DNA of 5,038 nucleotides from Phycisphaerae bacterium (GTDB taxonomy: Bacteria > Planctomycetota > Phycisphaerae > UBA1845 > UTPLA1): NCBI GenBank assembly GCA_016935885.1, contig JAFGQA010000214.1:1-5038 (forward strand), written 5' to 3'. Under the pieces are notes generated by a model. That model was not told the origin of the DNA and ran no database searches. It saw only the letters and a program-made list of their open reading frames with translations. Within the stretch, counting starts at the first letter, position 1, and each line of letters begins with the position of its first letter. Shown here in pieces: positions 1 through 5,038 of the stretch. A program made the position numbers and the translations under genes.

Positions 1-1
1 G

Positions 2-940
2 GATCGGGCGCGGGCGGCCGTGTTGATCGCCGCGTTCTACCCTGCGTTCGTGTGTTTCGTCCTGACCACTCCGTACTACTACTACCTCTATACTGCCGCC
101 GTCTGTGGGACGGCCTACTTCTGGTTGCGGAGCCTACGTGAACATGGGTGGATTCGTGACGCGGCCCTCAGCGGCCTTGCGGCGGGCGTGGGCTCCCTGT
201 CGAAAGCCGTGTTGTTGGTTGCGCCAGCCCAGGCCCTGGCGGTGTGGATCAGCGGACAGCGGCCATTTCGCGGTGGGCGCCTGTCGGCGTGGTTCGCCGC
301 TTTTCTCCTCGTGTTCAGCCTGGTCCTGGCACCCTGGGTGCTCCGCAACTACAGAGTCTTCGGCGCATTTGTCCCCGTCTGCACGTCGGGCGGACCGGTC
401 CTGTTGAGCGCCAACAACCCCGACTCAAACGGCCTGTTCACGAGCCTTCCCGGCGAAGCGGACGTGGATACGCCGGAGGAGATGCTGAGTTTCAGCCGGG
501 AATCCACAAGGCAGGCGCTGGCATTCATGAAGAGCCAGCCGGGCTGCTTCGCGCGCCTGGTGGCCCTGAAGATCCTTCACACCTGGGGCAACGAGACAAC
601 CTTCACGGAACAGATCAATGTGCGCGGAGAGCCGAATCGCCTGCTGGACATGGGGCTGAGCTTCCTGTTCCAGACGGCTTGGTGCCTGCTTGTGATGTGC
701 TGGGCCGTGGCTTCTTTTAGAGCCTTTCGCTTGGGCCGCGAGGCTTCTCCTCTCGAACTCGTCGTGGCCGTCGTGGTAGTCGCAAACGCATTGGTCTACA
801 TGGTCTTTGAGGGGGGCGCGCGTCATCACTTGCCGCTGGTTCCACTGCTCGTGCCATGCGTTATGGCGATGGGCTTGGACACTGCGGCGCGTCGGCCGGA
901 CGCAGGGGATAATCGCGGGATACGGGTAGAAGACAGATGA
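2..940 (+). CDS. GT39/ArnT-like membrane glycosyltransferase, 5'-truncated by window edge
   Basis: Probable integral-membrane sugar transferase of the GT39 (PMT/ArnT, PMT_2-like) group, which moves a sugar from a polyprenyl-phosphate donor to an acceptor on the outer face of the cytoplasmic membrane. The frame is open from base 2 with no stop, so the true start lies upstream; the GTG at 20 is only the first in-window candidate. Counting from that GTG (306 residues), hydrophobic segments lie near 2-17, 22-36, 50-76, 89-108, 212-232, 246-261 and 268-285. Family-like motifs are APWVLRN (104-110), followed by a loop with SANNPDSNG (130-138), and EGGARHHLPLVPLL (264-277), which resembles the usual Arg/His-then-Pro late motif. 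The first extracytoplasmic loop with its catalytic acidic residue is outside the window. Where the neighbouring GT39 gene has LSETAY, this one has TTPYYYYLY, with no acidic residue. The stop overlaps the next gene's ATG by 4 bp, suggesting one operon. Family assignment is fairly sure; donor and acceptor are unknown. Confidence 0.82.
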   Translation, partial: DRARAAVLIAAFYPAFVCFVLTTPYYYYLYTAAVCGTAYFWLRSLREHGWIRDAALSGLAAGVGSLSKAVLLVAPAQALAVWISGQRPFRGGRLSAWFAAFLLVFSLVLAPWVLRNYRVFGAFVPVCTSGGPVLLSANNPDSNGLFTSLPGEADVDTPEEMLSFSRESTRQALAFMKSQPGCFARLVALKILHTWGNETTFTEQINVRGEPNRLLDMGLSFLFQTAWCLLVMCWAVASFRAFRLGREASPLELVVAVVVVANALVYMVFEGGARHHLPLVPLLVPCVMAMGLDTAARRPDAGDNRGIRVEDR

Positions 941-2610
941 CGCATCCGAGCCAAAACGAAGGAGGCTCGCGAGTGCGGCGTCCGAGTGCGCACGGCACGT
1001 GGACGATTGTCGGATTCAGCGCGATTGCCGCCGTCCTGGCGGTCATGTTCTTCAGCGCGACATGGCAGACGGGCGGCGACAATGCGCGATACTATCTTCT
1101 GGCCAAAGAGATCCTGGATGGCCGCGGCTACGTTTCTCCGCACCTGCCGGACGGGCCGCCCGAGACGTTCACGCCGCCCGGCTTCCCCCTCATGCTGGCG
1201 GGCGTAATGGGGGTGTTGGGTGAGTCGGTGGTCGTATGCAAGCTGGCGAACGTGGTGCTCTACATTCTCGCCGCGGTGATCGTGGTGCTCTGGTTACAGC
1301 GGCTTCTTGCTGGTGCGCCTGTTTTGGCACTGTGCTCAGCGGCGATCGGCATGTTTCCCGTGCAGATGCTCGTCGGATCCTCGATGTGTCTGTCAGAAAC
1401 GGCATATCTACTTCTCTCCTATGCGGTCATTCTGCTGTTGTCGGGTTCCGGCCGAGAGAGTCCAGCGTGGCAGGCTGTCCTGGCGGGTCTGCTGGTGGGG
1501 TTCACGTACCTCGTAAGGACCGCGGGGCTCGCCATGGCCGCAGGCGTCTGCCTGTGGTATGTGAAACAACGTCGCTGGCGCTCCCTCGCCCTGTTTGTCG
1601 CGTGTGTTGTCCTGCTGGCCGCGCCGTGGGTGATCCGTAACTGGCTGATGCCCGGTGAGAGCGATTTGTACCTGGCCCTGGCAAGGGACGCCTATGGCGA
1701 CTCGAACATTGCTCTCGGCATCGTCCATCAGATCGGACGCCTTTTCCCCTCTTACCTGCGGGCCATTCCGGACAACCTCTTTTACCAGCTCTTCTCGGGC
1801 CGGGAACTGCTCGCATCCTGTTGCGGCGGGGCGTTTGCATCGGCGGCTTCCTTCCTCGCGCTGGGCCTCATCTGCGTCGGGTATATCAATCGCATCATGC
1901 GCTGGGATACTGCCGACGCCTATTGGACGTGCTACTGGATCATGATCTGCGTGTATCCCATCGACCAGGCGCTGGGCAGGCTCGTGATTCCGTTGTTGCC
2001 GATGGCGGCCGTCTACATGGTGGCGGGCATCCGGGTCGCGGGTTCAGGGCTGGAGCGACTTCGACTTCAGCGCCTTTCGCGGGTATGGGTTCGTGGGGTC
2101 AGTGGGGCGGCGGCTGTACTCGTGCTCGGCATTGCGCTTGGGTCCGGTATCCGTCACTTCCTCAAGGAGCGGGCACTGCGCGCCTTCGGTCCGTGGCATC
2201 CGTCACGGTATCTCGGAATGCACAACGATTACATGGATGCATTTGCGCGCTACGTCGAGGCCGCTTCGTGGATCGGAAGCAACACGGCGCCGGAAAGCGT
2301 AGTGGCTTCACGGGTGCCGCAGCAGGTTGCCGTCATGGCCGGCAGGAGGGGTTGGCGATACGACTTTCCCGAGGTCGAAGGATCAAATGCGTGGGACCGG
2401 ATGCAGATCATGGCCCGGACCTGTCCGACGTTGATCCTTCAGGATGCGTTTCCAGTTGATACGGCGTTTGGGAAGCCAGGGCGGACCGTCCTCGATCCGC
2501 TCATCACAGAACATGCGGATTCGCTGAAGCTTCTCTACTCGACAGCTCCCCCAGCCACGCACGTTTGGCGGGTGGAAGTGCCGGCGCCTATCCCTGAGCC
2601 GTCTGATTGA
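937..2610 (+). CDS. GT39/ArnT-like membrane glycosyltransferase, complete
   Basis: Full-length 557-residue polytopic protein of the GT39 (PMT_2/ArnT-like) group, expected to use a polyprenyl-phosphate sugar on the periplasmic or outer side of the membrane. An N-terminal membrane segment (about 23-43) is followed by GGDNARYYLLAKEILDGRGY (46-65). This is the typical first-loop motif, with D48 as the likely catalytic or metal-linked acidic residue. It is followed by TFTPPGFPLML (77-87), LSETAY (152-157), a membrane segment ending in APWVIRN (229-235), and GRLVIPLLP (347-355), the usual Arg-then-Pro late motif. After the last membrane helix (about 388-405) comes a soluble tail of about 150 residues, probably extracytoplasmic, with an ASWIGSNTAPESVV stretch (443-456) as in many GT39 proteins. 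The gene overlaps its upstream GT39 neighbour by ATGA (937-940). The start is undecided: ATG 937 gives the overlap but has a weak ribosome site, while GTG 973 follows a strong one and would remove 12 hydrophilic residues. The substrate cannot be told from sequence. Confidence 0.88.
   Translation: MTHPSQNEGGSRVRRPSAHGTWTIVGFSAIAAVLAVMFFSATWQTGGDNARYYLLAKEILDGRGYVSPHLPDGPPETFTPPGFPLMLAGVMGVLGESVVVCKLANVVLYILAAVIVVLWLQRLLAGAPVLALCSAAIGMFPVQMLVGSSMCLSETAYLLLSYAVILLLSGSGRESPAWQAVLAGLLVGFTYLVRTAGLAMAAGVCLWYVKQRRWRSLALFVACVVLLAAPWVIRNWLMPGESDLYLALARDAYGDSNIALGIVHQIGRLFPSYLRAIPDNLFYQLFSGRELLASCCGGAFASAASFLALGLICVGYINRIMRWDTADAYWTCYWIMICVYPIDQALGRLVIPLLPMAAVYMVAGIRVAGSGLERLRLQRLSRVWVRGVSGAAAVLVLGIALGSGIRHFLKERALRAFGPWHPSRYLGMHNDYMDAFARYVEAASWIGSNTAPESVVASRVPQQVAVMAGRRGWRYDFPEVEGSNAWDRMQIMARTCPTLILQDAFPVDTAFGKPGRTVLDPLITEHADSLKLLYSTAPPATHVWRVEVPAPIPEPSD
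959..965 (+). promoter_or_regulatory. Strong Shine-Dalgarno AAGGAGG inside the annotated start of the second GT39 gene
   Basis: AAGGAGG lies 7 nt before an in-frame GTG at 973-975, an ideal distance. Initiation there would give a protein beginning (M)RRPSAHGTW directly before the first membrane helix, a normal N-terminus for a membrane protein. By contrast the ATG at 937 has only a weak purine stretch (tagaag) upstream. Either the real start is GTG 973, or this is a chance match or a second start. Confidence 0.5.
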
Positions 2611-2633
2611 CTGTCTGTTGGGTTCCACGGGGT

Positions 2634-2657
2634 AGGTTCGAGCTCCAGCTCGAACCT
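2634..2657. repeat. Perfect palindrome, 11-bp arms, downstream of the GT39 operon
   Basis: The left arm AGGTTCGAGCT and the right arm AGCTCGAACCT are exact reverse complements separated by CC. As RNA this most likely folds as a 10-bp stem with a TCCA loop. It begins 24 nt after the stop of the upstream GT39 gene and could stop transcription or protect the 3' end of the mRNA. There is no T-tract on either side (cgaacctcggcg follows), so it is not a standard intrinsic terminator. It may also be a member of a dispersed intergenic repeat family. Confidence 0.75.
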
Positions 2658-2706
2658 CGGCGTTGTATCAGCGGACCCTCCTCAAGGGGTGAGTCGGGCG
2701 TCATCT

Positions 2707-2874
2707 CCTGGAGGGCGAAGCTCTGCTGAGCCGGACGCCGGGGCGGGCATGGCCGGCGGCTCAGGAGAGCCTCGCTCTGTCCTGACGCGCTTCAGGCGCA
2801 CTCACTGCTCGCGGCTCGGCCCGCCTGCATCGCTACGCGAGGTGTTGCGGGCAGGCAGAGCCTCGCCCTCCAGG
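2707..2874. repeat. GC-rich intergenic element with 20-bp terminal inverted repeats
   Basis: The ends at 2707-2726 and 2855-2874 are inverted repeats matching at 19 of 20 positions (CCTGGAGGGCGARGCTCTGC read inward). The element is about 168 bp and about 71% GC by hand count, richer than the genes around it. Inside are two adjacent imperfect hairpins. One has arms 2711-2733 and 2757-2779 (18/23 paired); the other has arms 2813-2828 and 2847-2862 (13/16), with a small TCGC-TAC-GCGA hairpin in its loop at 2830-2840. The core AGAGCCTCGC occurs twice in the same orientation (2767-2776 and 2858-2867, approximately) and once inverted. No convincing target-site duplication and no credible protein are seen; an open frame at 2689-2901 has repeat-driven composition and no known motif. 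It looks like a REP/BIME-like or MITE-like repeat, or a structured RNA; the sequence alone does not decide. Confidence 0.65.
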
Positions 2875-2934
2875 TCCCATGCGCTGTCGCAGCATCCGTA
2901 GTATTGCCCTGCCATCCGCGGGTAGCACCTCTTA

Positions 2935-3945
2935 CTAACCGCGCACGCGCTCACTGACGATCCGCAGGAGGTTTCGGAGGTAGTTGTCCACGGTGTAGCG
3001 GTCCTTGACGTGTTCTCGCGCCCGCCTGCCGAGCGTCTCTCTGAGTTCCCGGTTCTCGCTCAGCTCCCGGATGGCCGCGCGCAGGGCGGGGACATCGCCG
3101 GGCGGCACGATCAGGCCTGTCTTCCGGTCTTCGACCAGATCACGCACGCCCGCGATGTCCGACACCACGACCGCCTTGCCGAGAAACATGGCCCCCAGAT
3201 ACGTGGCCTGCCCCGAACAGCGGATATAGCCCTTCTTCATGGGAACCACCGCGAAGAGTGATTCCGCGCAAGGGCGGTAGTATGCCTCGGGCGTGTTCGA
3301 GTTGGCCACGATCTCCACGTTCTCCGGAACTATTTCCTGCGGGAAGCGAAGATTCGTCAGGACCTTCACTCTGACGTCCAATCCCCGCACGGCTTCAAAC
3401 AGGGTCTCGTAGTCCCGTATGCTGTCCCCCCCCGCGTAGATGTGCGCTCCCTCTTTGACTTCGAGGGTCGAGAGGAAGCCCTGCGAGTTCATCTTGTAGG
3501 GAATGAAGACCAGCTTGCTCTTCGGTATGCCGAGGACGCGATGGTAGCTCTCGATCTCGTCGGTGGAAATCAGGACGAAGCAGTCCGTGCCCTTCCTGAG
3601 AATGGCCATCTTGAGGGCATGGAGCATCCGGCTGATCGCATTCGCGGGCGGCTCATGCAGATAGACGAGACAGGAGACAATGGGCACGCGCCTGCGGAAG
3701 AGCAATTTGAAGAACGACATGAACAGCGCCTCGCGTCCGCCCTCGACCAGGATCGCGTCGAAGTCGGCCTTCCACAAGACCCGGGCCGCGAGAAGCGCAA
3801 GGCGCGCCCTGCTTCCCGGCCGGCCGCTATGCGCAAACCGCAGGTTGGGGAACGCCTTCAACGGGGGCAGTTCTATCTCTGCCGCCGGGAAGGTGGTGAA
3901 GACCCTGAAGGGTTCATCCGGCGTCTGACTATTCGCGGCGATCAT
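2935..3945 (-). CDS. GT4-type (GT-B fold) glycosyltransferase with altered E-x7-E motif
   Basis: Cytoplasmic retaining-type glycosyltransferase of the GT4 group (Glycos_transf_1 C-terminal domain), 336 residues, slightly short for the family. The N-terminal domain (about 10-120) holds LHEPP (96-100), a likely position of the family's N-domain histidine. The linker STDEIESYHRVLGIP (127-141) then VFIPY (146-150) is typical of GT4. The donor-binding half has AGGDSIRDYETLFEAV (171-186), CSGQATYLGAMFLGKAVVVSD (243-263) and KTGLIVPPGD (275-284). Instead of the usual E-x7-E pair, the aligned positions appear to be C243 and G251, although the surrounding fold signature is kept. There is no signal peptide or membrane helix. 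The ATG at 3945 is preceded two codons upstream by an in-frame TAG, so it is the earliest possible start; there is no strong ribosome site. It runs against its neighbours and has its own divergent start 39 bp from the methyltransferase. It probably adds one sugar in glycan assembly; the sugar is unknown. Confidence 0.87.
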   Translation of the reverse strand: MIAANSQTPDEPFRVFTTFPAAEIELPPLKAFPNLRFAHSGRPGSRARLALLAARVLWKADFDAILVEGGREALFMSFFKLLFRRRVPIVSCLVYLHEPPANAISRMLHALKMAILRKGTDCFVLISTDEIESYHRVLGIPKSKLVFIPYKMNSQGFLSTLEVKEGAHIYAGGDSIRDYETLFEAVRGLDVRVKVLTNLRFPQEIVPENVEIVANSNTPEAYYRPCAESLFAVVPMKKGYIRCSGQATYLGAMFLGKAVVVSDIAGVRDLVEDRKTGLIVPPGDVPALRAAIRELSENRELRETLGRRAREHVKDRYTVDNYLRNLLRIVSERVRG

Positions 3946-3984
3946 GGACTATTGCGCCCGCTTTGAGTACGCTTTGAAGCAAAC
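3946..3984. promoter_or_regulatory. 39-bp divergent spacer with CGCTTTGA direct repeat
   Basis: This spacer separates the start codons of the - strand GT4 gene and the + strand methyltransferase gene. It contains CGCTTTGA twice, at 3959-3966 and 3970-3977, with an 11-bp period, about one helical turn, as regulator half-sites often have. I see no convincing -35/-10 pair for either direction within 39 bp. Promoters must therefore lie partly inside the opposite gene's coding sequence, or one gene is transcribed from further away. A regulatory role is inference. Confidence 0.35.
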
Positions 3985-4686
3985 ATGAAACCAATCGCGG
4001 TAGTCAACTCCGTGCTCAAGCGTCTCTGGCTGGTGTCCCCTTTTTCCCGAGATTGGCCCACGGAAAGGATCGAGAAGGCGATCTGGTTTGGCCGCTTCTC
4101 TCGCTGGTGCAGAGGGCACGAGTGCAGAGTATCAAATGGAAAACCGGCCATATACGAGGATCTTTGTCGTGAGGAGTTGGACGGTCAATCAATTACCTAT
4201 CTCGAGTTCGGGACATTTCAAGGCCGCAGTATGCGCTTGTGGCTGAACCTGTGTCCGGATGGCCAGTCGCGCTTCTTCGGTTTCGACACATTCGAAGGGC
4301 TTCCCGAGGCGTGGGAGGGATACCCTCCGGGGTATTTCACGACGCACAGTATGCTTCCGGACGTAAACGATTCGCGCTGCATGTTCGTGAAGGGTTTATT
4401 TCAGCTTTCCCTGCCGGACTTTCTGCGTACCTACACGCCGCGTGGTCGGCAGGTCATTCACATTGATGCGGATCTTTTCAGTTCAGCGCTGTTCGTTCTC
4501 AACCAGGTCGGGCCGTTGTTGCGGGCGAACGACATTCTGATTTTTGACGAGTTCCAGGTCTGGATGGACGAATTCAGAGCATTTCGGTTGTTCCTCTCCG
4601 TCTTCCCTCTTGGTTACAGGACTCTGTTCCGTTCGCCTGACTGGTCTCAGGTAGTAGTCAAGATAGTCTCAACGAGCCCGTCATGA
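3985..4686 (+). CDS. TylF/Methyltransf_24-like SAM-dependent methyltransferase
   Basis: Probable class I SAM-dependent O-methyltransferase, 233 residues, related to the TylF/MycF (macrocin O-methyltransferase) type that methylates sugar hydroxyls. Visible motifs are YLEFGTFQGRS (72-82), the SAM-binding glycine loop; FGFDTFEGLPEAW (98-110); KGLF (136-139); HIDADLFSS (159-167); and IFDEF (186-190) followed by EFRAF (196-200). In MycF-type enzymes the Asp residues of the last two motifs bind a metal ion next to the active site; here D160, D162, D188 and E189 are candidates. The start is well fixed: an in-frame TGA lies at 3964-3966 and no other start codon lies between. The ribosome site is weak (gaag at 3976-3979). 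GC is about 55% by hand count, lower than the GT genes around it. The stop overlaps the next glycosyltransferase by ATGA. In this setting it probably methylates a glycan sugar or chain end; that substrate is inferred. Confidence 0.85.
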   Translation: MKPIAVVNSVLKRLWLVSPFSRDWPTERIEKAIWFGRFSRWCRGHECRVSNGKPAIYEDLCREELDGQSITYLEFGTFQGRSMRLWLNLCPDGQSRFFGFDTFEGLPEAWEGYPPGYFTTHSMLPDVNDSRCMFVKGLFQLSLPDFLRTYTPRGRQVIHIDADLFSSALFVLNQVGPLLRANDILIFDEFQVWMDEFRAFRLFLSVFPLGYRTLFRSPDWSQVVVKIVSTSPS

Positions 4687-5038
4687 GGGCACATGTTCTC
4701 ATCCTTATGGAGAGCGAGACGCTGAACGGTCCCGCGCGCAACCTGCTCGATTCAGCCGAGCGTCTGCGAAAGGATGTTCGCTTCTCCTTCGCCACATTCG
4801 AGCGAGGAGATCAACAGACCTCCGACTTTATCGAAGCCATCCGGGCCCGGGATTTCGACGTGCATGTACTGCGGGAGGCATTCAGGTACGACCTGCGCGC
4901 CGCGTTCGCCCTGGGCGCGCTGATCCGAAGCCTGAATCCCGACGTGCTCCAAATCCACAATACGAAATCCCGGCTCTATGCCTATCTCCTCCGGCGGGCC
5001 GGACGGGTCCGTGAGATTCCGCAGGTGGATTTCTTCCA
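4683..5038 (+). CDS. GT4-type glycosyltransferase, N-terminal part, cut by window edge
   Basis: The frame opens at ATG 4683, which overlaps the methyltransferase stop by 4 bp (ATGA), and stays open to the last base, giving 118 complete codons. The product starts MRAHVLILMESETLNGPARN (1-20), a beta strand followed by a GPA-N loop, as at the N-terminus of many GT4 (Glyco_transf_4 domain) enzymes. It continues with a second strand (VRFSFATF, 32-39), a third (FDVHVLRE, 58-65) and NPDVLQIHNTKSRLYAYLLRR (85-105), which matches the common PD-h-h-H-hNxK pattern with H92 as the conserved histidine. No membrane helix or signal peptide is seen. The donor-binding half lies beyond the right edge, so an intact E-x7-E motif cannot be tested. 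Translational coupling to the methyltransferase is likely. Its role would be cytoplasmic addition of a sugar in the same glycan pathway. Confidence 0.82.
   Translation, partial: MRAHVLILMESETLNGPARNLLDSAERLRKDVRFSFATFERGDQQTSDFIEAIRARDFDVHVLREAFRYDLRAAFALGALIRSLNPDVLQIHNTKSRLYAYLLRRAGRVREIPQVDFF

Larger units (their letters stand above)
2611..2934. other. 324-bp gap between convergent genes
   Basis: This gap separates the stop codons of the + strand GT39 gene and the - strand GT4 gene. It contains the palindrome at 2634-2657 and the inverted-repeat element at 2707-2874, which together take up more than half of it. In 2875-2934, directly downstream of the GT4 gene on the - strand, I see no strong hairpin followed by a T-tract, so no clear intrinsic terminator for that gene. 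I see no tRNA or small RNA that I can recognise. Confidence 0.7.

Noticed and set aside
1821..2459. A 212-codon + strand frame inside the second GT39 gene
   Set aside because: It is an out-of-frame shadow of a membrane-protein gene, with Arg/Gly/His-rich composition and no recognisable domain.
2621..2665. Intrinsic terminator call for the palindrome
   Set aside because: The stem is strong but neither side has a T-tract, so it is reported only as a palindrome with a possible termination role.
2701..2880. Target-site duplication flanking the inverted-repeat element
   Set aside because: The flanks (tcatct on the left, tcccat on the right) do not form a convincing direct repeat.
2689..2901. A 70-codon open frame on the + strand in the intergenic gap
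   Set aside because: It lies across the inverted-repeat element, has repeat-driven Arg/Ser/Gly-rich composition, no family motif and no clear ribosome site.
2875..2934. Terminator for the - strand GT4 gene
   Set aside because: No stable hairpin followed by a T-run could be found reading the - strand.
3442..3966. A 174-codon open frame on the + strand opposite the GT4 gene
   Set aside because: It lies antisense to a gene with clear GT4 motifs; such long antisense frames are common in GC-rich DNA, and its product shows no family signature.

Overview
The window looks like part of a bacterial cell-surface glycan (exopolysaccharide, O-antigen or glycoprotein glycan) gene cluster. The DNA is GC-rich, about 60% in most genes by hand count and about 70% in the intergenic repeat. 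No gene here fixes the taxon. The high GC, ATGA start/stop overlaps and structured GC-rich intergenic repeat would fit many environmental lineages, so any finer placement would be a guess. There are no tRNA, rRNA, CRISPR, transposase or phage features.

Layout: (1) Bases 2-2610, + strand: two adjacent multi-pass membrane proteins of the GT39/ArnT/PMT type. The first is cut by the left edge and overlaps the second by 4 bp (ATGA). (2) Bases 2611-2934: a 324-bp gap between convergent genes. It holds a perfect 11-bp-arm palindrome and a GC-rich element of about 168 bp with 20-bp terminal inverted repeats (19/20), built from two adjacent imperfect hairpins. (3) Bases 2935-3945, - strand: a GT4-type cytoplasmic glycosyltransferase whose usual E-x7-E pair is missing. 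(4) A 39-bp divergent spacer, 3946-3984, with an 8-bp direct repeat at 11-bp period. (5) Bases 3985-5038, + strand: a TylF/Methyltransf_24-like SAM methyltransferase, overlapping by ATGA a second GT4 glycosyltransferase that runs off the right edge.

How they could work together (inference): the two GT4 enzymes would add sugars to a growing glycan on the cytoplasmic side. The methyltransferase would O-methylate a sugar or the chain end. The two GT39 membrane enzymes would transfer sugars from polyprenyl-phosphate donors on the outer face of the membrane, onto lipid, glycan or protein. Nothing in the window identifies the sugars or the acceptor. I see no clearly new system. The points most worth a second look are the intergenic repeat element, the altered GT4 active-site motif, the undecided start of the second GT39 gene and the very short divergent spacer.
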